Part shown: piece by piece, positions 31,551-37,846 of the stretch
Layout: each line of letters opens with the position of its first letter
How positions within the stretch are numbered: the first letter of the stretch is position 1
NCBI GenBank assembly: GCA_944385485.1
Contig: CALWXL010000006.1
Location: 1 to 37,846, forward strand
DNA from: an uncultured Oscillospiraceae bacterium
GTDB taxonomy: Bacteria; Bacillota; Clostridia; Oscillospirales; Oscillospiraceae
Length of the DNA stretch: 37,846 nucleotides
Direction: 5' to 3'
Position numbers and translations under genes: made by a program
The notes under the pieces: model-generated
The model's input: the letters and a program-made list of their open reading frames with translations, nothing else
What the model was told of the DNA's origin: nothing
Database searches by the model: none

Positions 31551-32495
31551 TCACCGTCCTCTCAGTCTGGGGTCCATGACCCGGTAGAGCAGGTCGGCGG
31601 CGAAGTTGCACACCACCACCACCGTGGCAATGAGCACCACAATGGCCTGCACCACCGGATAGTCCCGGTTGCCAATGGAGGTGACCAGCATCTTGCCCAG
31701 GCCGGGGATGCCGAAGACCTGCTCCACCACAATGGACCCGGCCATAATGTCCGCCACCGTCATGGCCAGGAAGGTGACCACGGGAATCATGGCGTTGCGC
31801 AGCACATGCCGCCACAGAGCGGAGGATTTGGAGTTGCCCTTGCTGTACGCCGTGCGGATGTAGTCCTGGCCCAGCTCGCTGAGAATGGCCCCCCGCAGCA
31901 TTTTCACCGTCATAGCCGACCGGGGCAGCGCCACCGCCAGGGCGGGAAAGAGCATATACCACAGGTAGGGCCCCCATCCGGTCTGGGGGCTGACAATGGC
32001 CCCGGGCTGGAACAGGCGCAGCACCAGCCCGAACACATACACCAGCAGGATACCCGCCACAAAGTTGGGCACCGACATGGTGATCTGGTTGAGGATGGTG
32101 AGCACTCGATCCACCACGCCCCCCTCATACCGGGCGGCTACCAGGCCCAGGGGCAGAGCGATGACCACAATGAGCACAAAGGCCAGCACCGCCAGGGTGA
32201 GGGTGTGGGTGACGCAGGTGGCCAGCAGCTGAGCCACCGGCATGCCATAGTTATAGGACTCCCCCAGGTCCCCGGTGAGCAGGCCCCCCAGCCAGTGGAG
32301 GTACCGCTGCCAGATGGGCAAATCCAGCCCCAGCCGATCTCGGAGGGCTGCGATCTGTTCCGGGGTGGCCTCCACCCCCAACATGGAGGAGGTCGGGTCT
32401 CCGGGTATGATGGAGAAGGCCACAAAGGCCAGGATGGTCACCAGCAACAGGGTGGCTAACAGCAGCAGCACCCGTTTGACCAGTGTTTTCGTCAT
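31551..32495 (-). CDS. oppB: Peptide ABC transporter permease (OppB/DppB type)
   Basis: 314 residues from ATG 32495 (site AGAGGTGAG); the frame beyond it runs through the intergenic hairpin. Six membrane helices; N-terminal VLLLLATLLLVTILAFVAFSIIPGDP is the family hallmark, and the EAA loop is in YIRTAYSKGNSKSSALWRHV. A strong hairpin separates it from oppA, which should lower its expression relative to the binding protein. Confidence 0.92.
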   Translation of the reverse strand: MTKTLVKRVLLLLATLLLVTILAFVAFSIIPGDPTSSMLGVEATPEQIAALRDRLGLDLPIWQRYLHWLGGLLTGDLGESYNYGMPVAQLLATCVTHTLTLAVLAFVLIVVIALPLGLVAARYEGGVVDRVLTILNQITMSVPNFVAGILLVYVFGLVLRLFQPGAIVSPQTGWGPYLWYMLFPALAVALPRSAMTVKMLRGAILSELGQDYIRTAYSKGNSKSSALWRHVLRNAMIPVVTFLAMTVADIMAGSIVVEQVFGIPGLGKMLVTSIGNRDYPVVQAIVVLIATVVVVCNFAADLLYRVMDPRLRGR

Positions 32496-32513
32496 ACATC
32501 TCACCTCTTGCAA

Positions 32514-32541
32514 TTTGGGGGCCGCAGGTGCGGCCCCCAAA
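32514..32541 (-). terminator. Intraoperonic hairpin between binding protein and permease genes
   Basis: TTTGGGGGCCGCA pairs with TGCGGCCCCCAAA. It sits between the oppA stop and the oppB ribosome site, followed on the minus strand by TTGC rather than a full T run. It fits an attenuating or mRNA-stabilising stem that keeps binding protein in excess, a pattern common in ABC operons. Confidence 0.65.
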
Positions 32542-32552
32542 GCGTTGGTCTC

Positions 32553-34106
32553 TTATTTGTAGTGGATGGTGCTCATGTCCAGCACATAGGTGGCATAGAA
32601 GGTCACGCCATCCAGGGCGGGATTCATCACCACCAGGTCGCACAAATCCTGAATCCACAGGCTGGCGGCCTCCTGGTTGAGGATGGTCTGGGCCTGCTTG
32701 TAAAGCTGGGTCTGCTCGTCGGCATCCAGAGTGGTCAGGGCCTTCTCCATCACTTCGTCGTACTCAGAGGAGTTGAAATTGATGAAGTTTTTCTGATGGT
32801 CGCTGACATACCGCTCCAGCATCTCCCGGCCGGTCATGTCGCTGGCGGCAATGCCGCACACGGTGGTCTCATAGTTGCGGCCCCGGTACACATCGCTGAC
32901 CCAGGTCTCCCACTCCACAGGCTGGATCTTGGCGGTGATGCCCACCTGGGACAGCTGCTGGGCAATCACCTCGCCGGTCTCCACATGCTGGGTGTAGTTG
33001 GAGGGGACGGTGATGGTCATCTCAAAGCCGTTGGGATAGCCAGCCTGGCTGAGCAGCTCCTTGGCCTTGTCCAGGTCCTGCTGATAGTTATCTGCCAAAT
33101 CCGGCATAAAATACTTGGTGTAGGCGGGGTACATGCTGGTACCCGTGGCCACGCCGTCTCCATCGCACACAAAGTCGATGATCTCAGGCACGTTGATGGC
33201 GTAGTACATGGCCTGGCGCACCCGCACGTCGTCAAAGGGCTTGACGCTGTTGTTGATATACAGAGCCTGCACCAGCTTCATGGTGTCCTGGAGGACGGTA
33301 AACTGTCCCTCCACCTGGGACTTGACGGTGTTGGGCAGGTGGATGACCATGTCCAGAGTGCCGCTCTGCAGCCCCATCACTCGAGTGTTGTTGTCGGTGA
33401 TGATGCGGAAGGTCACCTCATCCAGCTGGGCGCCCTCTCCCCAGTACCCGTCGAACTTCTTCATCACCATGCTCTGCTGGGGGGTGTAGGAGACAAAGGC
33501 AAAGGGTCCGGTGCCCACAGGAGCGGTAGCAATGGTGGCGCTGGAGCCTGCGGGGATGATGGCGGCAGTCATGGAGTTGATAAACTCCAGATTGGGCTCC
33601 TTCAAGGTGAGCACCAGATGGGTCTCGTCGGTGGCCTCCATGCTGGTGACATTAGAAAACGCCGAAATCAGAGGCGTTCCATCGTTCTCTGACCCGGCGC
33701 AGCGTTCCAAGGAGTATAACACATCTTCCATGGTGACTGCATTGCCGTTGTGGAACTTCACACCCTCCCGCAAGGTGAAGGTGTACTGAAGTCCGTCGTC
33801 GGAAACCGTGTAGTCACTGGCAACGGCGGGGATAACACCGCCGTCGGGGCTGGCTTTCATCAGTCCCTCGAAGATGTTGAACAGCACTTCACTGGTCCCT
33901 GCGGCTACCGCCTTGTGGGGGTCCAGGCTGTCCAAATCCTGTGCGATACCTACCGTGACTGAGTTCCCTTCGGATAACTCGCCCGTTTGTGCAGATGCTT
34001 GGGGGGTGGTGCCGTCCTTCGTGCCTCCTGTACAGCCGTACAGTGAGGCCGAGAGCATGACCCCGGCCAGCAGCAGCAAAAGGGCCCGTTTGGTAAACTT
34101 GGGCAT
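32553..34106 (-). CDS. oppA: Peptide-binding lipoprotein (family 5 solute-binding protein, OppA/DppA type)
   Basis: 517 residues. Lipoprotein signal with lipobox LYGC at about 22-25, then a Gly/Thr/Ser spacer and the two-lobed binding protein: DLDSLDPHKAVAAGTSEVLFNIFEGL, YTFTLREGVKFHNGNAVTMEDVLYSLER, then AMYYAINVPEIIDF in the second lobe. It is anchored outside the membrane and delivers ligands to OppB/OppC. Dipeptide, oligopeptide, nickel and even glycan ligands occur in this family, so ligand is uncertain. It is first in the operon. Confidence 0.92.
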   Translation of the reverse strand: MPKFTKRALLLLLAGVMLSASLYGCTGGTKDGTTPQASAQTGELSEGNSVTVGIAQDLDSLDPHKAVAAGTSEVLFNIFEGLMKASPDGGVIPAVASDYTVSDDGLQYTFTLREGVKFHNGNAVTMEDVLYSLERCAGSENDGTPLISAFSNVTSMEATDETHLVLTLKEPNLEFINSMTAAIIPAGSSATIATAPVGTGPFAFVSYTPQQSMVMKKFDGYWGEGAQLDEVTFRIITDNNTRVMGLQSGTLDMVIHLPNTVKSQVEGQFTVLQDTMKLVQALYINNSVKPFDDVRVRQAMYYAINVPEIIDFVCDGDGVATGTSMYPAYTKYFMPDLADNYQQDLDKAKELLSQAGYPNGFEMTITVPSNYTQHVETGEVIAQQLSQVGITAKIQPVEWETWVSDVYRGRNYETTVCGIAASDMTGREMLERYVSDHQKNFINFNSSEYDEVMEKALTTLDADEQTQLYKQAQTILNQEAASLWIQDLCDLVVMNPALDGVTFYATYVLDMSTIHYK

Positions 34107-34161
34107 TTTGCTTCTTCCTTTCGTTTCTGCTTTTCTCGCAACCTATTCAGTTGTCCGATCT

Positions 34162-34189
34162 ATTCTAACACACAGGGGGAGAATTGCAA
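34162..34189 (-). promoter_or_regulatory. Promoter of the peptide-transporter operon
   Basis: On the minus strand TTGCAA (34189-34184) and TAGAAT (34167-34162), spacer 16 bases. The start codon follows 55 bases later, with GAAAGGAAG as ribosome site. Confidence 0.6.
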
Positions 34190-34209
34190 GGTATTTCTTC
34201 CACAATTTT

Positions 34210-34239
34210 GTGCGGCGCAGGGAATTCCCTGCGCCGCAC
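34210..34239. repeat. Perfect 30-base GC-rich palindrome
   Basis: GTGCGGCGCAGGGAA is followed at once by its complement TTCCCTGCGCCGCAC. It lies eight bases after the stop of the leftward DUF5808-like gene and upstream of the opp promoter. No T run follows, so it is either an unusual terminator or an insulating stem. Confidence 0.8.
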
Positions 34240-34246
34240 TTTGCCC

Positions 34247-35599
34247 TTAGTTCAGTTGTTCATATAGGCTCGTCATGTCCTGCTGTCCATCTCCCACCAG
34301 GTAGATGGTGCCGTCCTCCATGGTGATGAGCAGCCAGGGGCCCTGCTGCGGGTCCATACACAGCGTCAATTTGTCGTACTCGTCGCTCTGATACCGCCCC
34401 TTCAGCACGGTATCCATGGCAGTTCCAGCCACACGCCGCAACCCCGCAGGCTCCTCTTGGAGCAGCTGCACCTGGGCCACATCTGTCAGGGTGATCTCAT
34501 AGGTATCCCAGCCGTGTTTGGCCTCCAACGTGGTCTCCGTGAGGGTGAGCGTAATGGGGCTGCGCTCTTCCGCCATCACCCACACTCCAAACAGGGGCAT
34601 CAGCAACAGAAGCACGGCGGTGGCTCCAAGGATCACGCGTCCGCTCTTTTTGGCCAGGTTCACCGTGGTATTCATGCCGATGCGGGCGTTGACCACCAGA
34701 TGGGTGTCATTGGGGTCGTAATAGAACATGCCCCAAATCCACTTCTCGTCCTCGTCCACATAGTAGTCCTGTCCGCTCTGGGCGGTGAGCCGCTCCTGTT
34801 GGTGGCGCAGGTGAAACTCCAGTCCCACCGCCAGCACCAGAAACACCACTGTCAAAGCCAACATCACCAGCAGTCCCCACAGGGGTTGGAACAGAGACAG
34901 CCACATGGCCAGGTTCACCCCCGCCATAAACCAGCTGCCCCATACCCAGCACCGCCGCCACGCTCTCCGGCGAATGCGGGTCAACGTCTGGGTCAGGCTC
35001 TCGTTTTCATCCACTGTCTCCGCCCGGCGGCGCATGGCCCACCGATACAGGGCCCAGAACAGCAGCACACACACCGGCCCGGTGAGAAACATGGCGGTCA
35101 TCAGCCAGTCCTGCCCCACAATGCCCCACACCAGGGGCGCCAAGCTCACCACCAGGGGAAGCACAAACTGTACGGGCGAGATGGGCTTCTCCGCCTGGGC
35201 CGCGGCGGTAAGGTTCACCACCCGAGTACGTGGCACCTGGGGAAACCACCCTTGCTCTTTTTTCAGTGCTTTCAATTTTTTGTGGTACTTGACATAGGGG
35301 ATGACGGGCACCACAATGGCCACATCCATCCACACCAGCCACACCGTGAGCATCACTCCCATGGACATGGAGATGAGCATCAACACCACCGCCAATACCG
35401 TCAAGCCCAGGCATGTCCAGCCCAACACGCGGCGGAACTCTTTCAGCAGCGTCACCGTCTGGGGATGGGTGCGCCCCTCATAGGGCAGCGTAACCCCCAG
35501 GGCAATGTTCTTTTTGAACTTGGTCTCGTTGTTCATCTGCCAGAGCAGCAGTGGAATGATGAGGATCCCACACGCCCACAAAATCAATTTACCCACCAT
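34247..35599 (-). CDS. DUF5808-like multi-span membrane protein partnered with a YtrA-type regulator
   Basis: 450 residues from ATG 35599, eight bases after GGAGGGG; the frame's GTG at 35608 lies too close to that site. About nine membrane segments in pairs: near 5-22, 60-110 (two), 145-190 (two), 225-270 (two), 330-350. A soluble insert (DEDEKWIWGMFYYDPNDTHL, then GMNTTVNLAKKSGR) matches DUF5808 as I recall it, and the C-terminal tail after the last helix is PH-like (LTLTETTLEAKHGWDTYEIT). Such proteins commonly pair with YtrA regulators and are thought to respond to envelope stress. Function not established. Confidence 0.78.
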   Translation of the reverse strand: MVGKLILWACGILIIPLLLWQMNNETKFKKNIALGVTLPYEGRTHPQTVTLLKEFRRVLGWTCLGLTVLAVVLMLISMSMGVMLTVWLVWMDVAIVVPVIPYVKYHKKLKALKKEQGWFPQVPRTRVVNLTAAAQAEKPISPVQFVLPLVVSLAPLVWGIVGQDWLMTAMFLTGPVCVLLFWALYRWAMRRRAETVDENESLTQTLTRIRRRAWRRCWVWGSWFMAGVNLAMWLSLFQPLWGLLVMLALTVVFLVLAVGLEFHLRHQQERLTAQSGQDYYVDEDEKWIWGMFYYDPNDTHLVVNARIGMNTTVNLAKKSGRVILGATAVLLLLMPLFGVWVMAEERSPITLTLTETTLEAKHGWDTYEITLTDVAQVQLLQEEPAGLRRVAGTAMDTVLKGRYQSDEYDKLTLCMDPQQGPWLLITMEDGTIYLVGDGQQDMTSLYEQLN

Positions 35600-35604
35600 A
35601 GTGT

Positions 35605-35973
35605 TCACCCCTCCTGTTCATAGAGTTCCCGGCACAAGTCCAGCACCCGCTCTTCCCTCCATCCGGCCACTCTCAGCTCGGATAGCGCCAGCTTCAACCG
35701 CTGCACTGTCTGCTCGGGCACCGTTTGCGTCCCCTCTCGGGCACTCACCACGGTGCCGCTTCGGCGGTCTGTGGTGATATACCCCTCCTGTTTGAGCAGT
35801 TGATAGGCCTTACTCACCGTCATCATGTTCACCCCGGCCTCGTCGGCCAGTGCCCGCACCGTGGGCAGCTTCTCTCCCGGAGATAAGGCCCCCTGGGCAA
35901 TGCCCAACACAATCTGATCCCGAATCTGTTGGTAGATGGGCCGCTCACTGTTGAAATCCAATTGCAGCAGCAT
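35605..35973 (-). CDS. GntR-family regulator, YtrA subfamily
   Basis: 122 residues. Compact YtrA layout: winged helix (IYQQIRDQIVLGIAQGALSP, GEKLPTVRALADEAGVNMMT, YQLLKQEGYITTDRRSGTVV) over residues 12-78 and only a short helical tail (LKLALSELRVAGWREERVLD) for dimerisation. No large ligand domain. The stop lies six bases before the preferred start of the membrane protein gene, so both are made together. Control is by the dyad over its own promoter. Confidence 0.92.
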   Translation of the reverse strand: MLLQLDFNSERPIYQQIRDQIVLGIAQGALSPGEKLPTVRALADEAGVNMMTVSKAYQLLKQEGYITTDRRSGTVVSAREGTQTVPEQTVQRLKLALSELRVAGWREERVLDLCRELYEQEG

Positions 35974-36002
35974 GAGGGTTCACCGTCCTCTCTTTGTCTT
36001 GT

Positions 36003-36042
36003 TTGTATTATAGATTATAATACAAGAGATATAAAAAGTCAA
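36003..36042 (-). promoter_or_regulatory. YtrA-type operator over a consensus promoter
   Basis: On the minus strand TTGACT (36042-36037) and TATAAT (36019-36014) are 17 bases apart. A perfect dyad, TTGTATTATA and TATAATACAA with GAT between (36003-36025), covers the -10 box and start site. Binding would silence the two-gene operon. An inverted repeat CAACCCAC / GTGGGTTG (36041-36066) overlaps the -35 box and has T runs on both sides. Confidence 0.8.
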
Positions 36043-36085
36043 CCCACTCTAGTGTAGGTGGGTTGGCTTTTTGAACAGGCTCTTG

Positions 36086-36125
36086 ATGGGCGTTTTTTTA
36101 CTTATTCTCCGTAAAAAACGCCCAT
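36086..36125. terminator. Terminator of the leftward membrane-protein pair
   Basis: ATGGGCGTTTTTTTAC pairs with GTAAAAAACGCCCAT around nine bases, three bases past the stop of the gene at 36128. Confidence 0.85.
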
Positions 36126-36127
36126 GT

Positions 36128-36691
36128 TTACAATCCATACAAGTTTCTAATACTCTCCCATGTCAATACATCCGCCTGAGCTGTGATCTGCCCCGTGATA
36201 AAAAACCACATCACCACACAAAATATCAGACCGATGATTAGGTGAATGAAACCATTTTTCAGAAGATTGCACACCGCAAAAATGAAAAAAATGATTCCAA
36301 ACAACATTCCTGTCACGAGTATCCAGTCAAAAACAGCTGAAAACGTCCCAGCCAGCATGACATAGGGCACCGCATACAGCGCTACCCCCATGCCCAAGGG
36401 AGCCATAGTAAGTACCGTGGCAATCACACCGCATATCCGGTGGCGTATGGCGGCTCTCGCATAAAAAATTATCCCAATCAGCAGAGTCAGAGCCGTATAT
36501 CCCAGTAACGACGCAATAGGATGGGCACAGACCAGTGCTGAAAGCTGAACCACCACACCCGCAACAGCCAAGAATGGAATGGAGATAATAATAAACAGGG
36601 CAAACCATCCCCATCCATCGCTATCCACAACATACGGAGTACCTGGTCTGGTATCGTCAATGTCTTTCCAGGGCGGGCTAAATGCGGACAT
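36128..36691 (-). CDS. Membrane protein of unknown function
   Basis: 187 residues. After a soluble N-terminus (FSPPWKDIDDTRPGTPYVVD) there are about five membrane segments: WFALFIIISIPFLAVAGVVV, IASLLGYTALTLLIGIIFYA, CGVIATVLTMAPLGMGVALY, WILVTGMLFGIIFFIFAVC and IHLIIGLIFCVVMWFFITG. It starts four bases after the stop of the upstream gene and is clearly co-transcribed. Family not recognised. Confidence 0.78.
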   Translation of the reverse strand: MSAFSPPWKDIDDTRPGTPYVVDSDGWGWFALFIIISIPFLAVAGVVVQLSALVCAHPIASLLGYTALTLLIGIIFYARAAIRHRICGVIATVLTMAPLGMGVALYAVPYVMLAGTFSAVFDWILVTGMLFGIIFFIFAVCNLLKNGFIHLIIGLIFCVVMWFFITGQITAQADVLTWESIRNLYGL

Positions 36692-36695
36692 TGCC

Positions 36696-37079
36696 TTATC
36701 TCCTTTCCTGAGCTACCTTGACTCTTAAGTAAATATATCTACCAATACCGATGAAAGCAACCACCAAACTGATAAAATAAGCTGCCAACATGCACACCAC
36801 AAATATTGCAGCGCCAATTACAACATTACCGGAAAAAATGGCACCTACACTTCCGATTCCAAACAATGCCTTAATCGCTCCAAAGCCCCATAGGAACATG
36901 GCCACAAACAGAGCGATACCACCCACGCTTCCAAAAATACCGCCGACAGTTTCCAAAGACAGTTGATAAAATACCAAACCTATCACATAGCATACGATAC
37001 CGATACCTGTCAGGGCCACCTTTTTGGTTAAATTCTGAATTTGCAGCTCTTCCGTCTCTCCAAACAACCGCGCAAACAT
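36696..37079 (-). CDS. Small membrane protein
   Basis: 127 residues. Three in-frame ATGs are available; ATG 37079 is chosen because it lies seven bases after GGAGGT, while ATG 37085 touches it. A soluble start (FARLFGETEELQIQNLTKKV) is followed by four membrane segments (ALTGIGIVCYVIGLVFYQL, GIFGSVGGIALFVAMFLWGF, GNVVIGAAIFVVCMLAAYFI, and a final ISLVVAFIGIGRYIY). Glycine-rich. It pairs with the following membrane protein gene. No family recognised. Confidence 0.75.
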   Translation of the reverse strand: MFARLFGETEELQIQNLTKKVALTGIGIVCYVIGLVFYQLSLETVGGIFGSVGGIALFVAMFLWGFGAIKALFGIGSVGAIFSGNVVIGAAIFVVCMLAAYFISLVVAFIGIGRYIYLRVKVAQERR

Positions 37080-37253
37080 AAACATTACCTCCACTCATAT
37101 TGGAATACACAAAGGTATACCGCTCGTCTTTATCTCAGCCTGTTCACTGATAGTATAACATAGGTACACTCATATGTCCACTATTCGGGCAACTTTAGTC
37201 AACCAAATGAATACCCCTTTTTTGTATATTAGAAATCCATGGAGGTGAGATGT

Positions 37254-37643
37254 ATGGTGGATGTAGGAAACCGAATCAAAGAACTGCGCATGTCGCAAAA
37301 AATCACCCAAAGTGAGTTTGCCATCCGGCTGGGCGTGACGAAATCTGCCATATCTTCTTACGAAAATGGCAGTCGGCTGCCGTCTTATGACATTCTCATT
37401 AAAATATCCCGTATTTTTAAGGTCAGTACCGACTATCTTCTGGGCTGTGTGGACGAAAAAGCTCAAACGGTCAGCGTGTCCGGTCTGACGGAGAGCCAGA
37501 TCGCCGCCGTGAAAAGCTCTATTCGCACCTTTCGTGCGTATAATGTGCTACAAAAGCAAATTCCCCCAGAAATGCAGCAATTCCTGGGGGAATTTGTGGA
37601 AGCTGGAACCTGGAACGGAGAAGCCGTATCCACCGATGAATGA
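37254..37643 (+). CDS. XRE-family regulator
   Basis: 129 residues from ATG 37254, behind GGAGGTGA; the ATG at 37239 overlaps that ribosome site. The Cro/C1 helix-turn-helix is at about 5-60 (IKELRMSQKITQSEFAIRLG, TKSAISSYENGSRLPSYDIL, FKVSTDYLLG), then a short helical tail. It is divergent from the membrane-protein pair; an XRE control of that pair is possible, though no clear operator was found. Confidence 0.88.
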   Translation: MVDVGNRIKELRMSQKITQSEFAIRLGVTKSAISSYENGSRLPSYDILIKISRIFKVSTDYLLGCVDEKAQTVSVSGLTESQIAAVKSSIRTFRAYNVLQKQIPPEMQQFLGEFVEAGTWNGEAVSTDE

Positions 37644-37683
37644 AAAACCTCCCATGCCAAGTCATCCTGGCATGGGAGGTTTT
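37644..37683. terminator. Bidirectional terminator between XRE and ruvX
   Basis: AAAACCTCCCATGCCA pairs perfectly with TGGCATGGGAGGTTTT around eight bases. It begins at the base after the XRE stop. Confidence 0.92.
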
Positions 37684-37693
37684 ACGTTTCATT

Positions 37694-37846
37694 TTAACTG
37701 TTTCTCCGCAGCTTATTGAGATACCCCTCTAATATTAAGGTAGCAGCCACGGCGTCCACGTTCTTCTTGTGCTGTTTCATCTTCTTCCCCGAGGCGTGGA
37801 GAATCTGGTGGGCCTCAATGGTGGTGCGCCGCTCGTCCCACAGGTG
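37694..37846 (-). CDS. ruvX: RuvX/YqgF Holliday junction resolvase-like protein, C-terminal part
   Basis: The final 50 codons of a gene entering from the right edge. WDERRTTIEAHQILHASGKK, then NVDAVAATLILEGYLN, is the standard RuvX C-terminus, including the WDER segment and the conserved Asp followed by AATLILEGYL. RuvX is an RNase H-fold nuclease linked to 16S rRNA 5' end maturation (and named for Holliday junction cleavage). As a core gene it shows the window returns to conserved chromosome here. Confidence 0.9.
   Translation of the reverse strand, partial: HLWDERRTTIEAHQILHASGKKMKQHKKNVDAVAATLILEGYLNKLRRNS

Noticed and set aside
31005..32459. 484-codon open frame antisense to the peptide permease genes
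   Set aside because: His/Gln/Gly-rich shadow translation. The minus strand carries clear permeases.
34457..35623. 388-codon open frame antisense to the DUF5808-like gene
   Set aside because: His/Gln/Pro-rich shadow translation without a start signal.
1..37846. CRISPR array, rRNA genes or known riboswitches
   Set aside because: No regularly spaced repeats, no rRNA-like sequence and no recognisable riboswitch core were seen on either strand.

Overview
The window looks like a gut Firmicute of the Clostridia, close to the Oscillospiraceae (Flavonifractor, Lawsonibacter or Intestinimonas type). The support is GC-rich protein-coding DNA, strong GGAGG ribosome binding sites, consensus TTGACA/TATAAT promoters with 17-base spacers, PerR, rubrerythrin and [FeFe]-hydrogenase genes, PTS sugar uptake and Gram-positive sortase anchoring. 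The genus is an inference from gene content; no rRNA is present.

Layout. (1) 1-2481 is the distal end of an integrated island. It holds three coupled genes of unknown function (the last DUF4261-like) and ends in a 46-base copy of the 3' half of tRNA-Pro(TGG), the expected scar of a tyrosine-recombinase insertion whose other end lies left of the window. (2) 2604-7848 is a redox and detoxification block: an EFR1-type ferredoxin, then a LysR regulator divergent from a five-gene operon (O-acetyltransferase, NAD(P)H:FMN oxidoreductase broken by a TAG, Cys-nucleophile alpha/beta hydrolase, cyclophilin-like lipoprotein, carboxymuconolactone decarboxylase-cupin fusion). (3) 7959-10500 is an oxidative-stress operon: PerR with a near-consensus Per box over its promoter, coupled to an [FeFe]-hydrogenase that runs in frame into a rubredoxin/rubrerythrin. 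(4) 10568-10645 is tRNA-Pro(GGG), followed by tRNA-derived repeats.

(5) 10784-18598 is an integrated mobile element of about 7.8 kb, the most interesting part. It carries a CRESS-DNA-virus-type Rep (HUH endonuclease plus superfamily 3 helicase). Just upstream of rep lies a hairpin whose loop shows CAGTATTAC, which fits the CRESS nonanucleotide NANTATTAC, with two tandem 7-base iterons beside it. The element also has a TcpA/FtsK-type coupling protein, a possibly DUF961-like protein, four regulators, and a large serine recombinase whose reading frame crosses the right junction. Both junctions share GGACCAAA. Joining the ends on paper gives the recombinase a new short C-terminus and a stop just before a terminator.

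(6) 18773-20344 is a TetR gene with two membrane-protein genes (one DUF2871). (7) 20393-23894 encodes a 1126-residue cell-wall-anchored glycoside hydrolase with a LamG domain. (8) 23903-28486 is a trehalose locus (treR divergent from treP-treC), followed by a repeat-rich gap and a small membrane protein. (9) 29170-34189 is an Opp/Dpp-type peptide ABC transporter operon on the minus strand. (10) 34247-36042 is a YtrA-type GntR regulator coupled to a DUF5808-like membrane protein. (11) 36086-37846 holds two small membrane proteins, an XRE regulator and the C-terminal end of ruvX, which marks return to core chromosome.

All family names come from reading motifs by eye. No database search was run.
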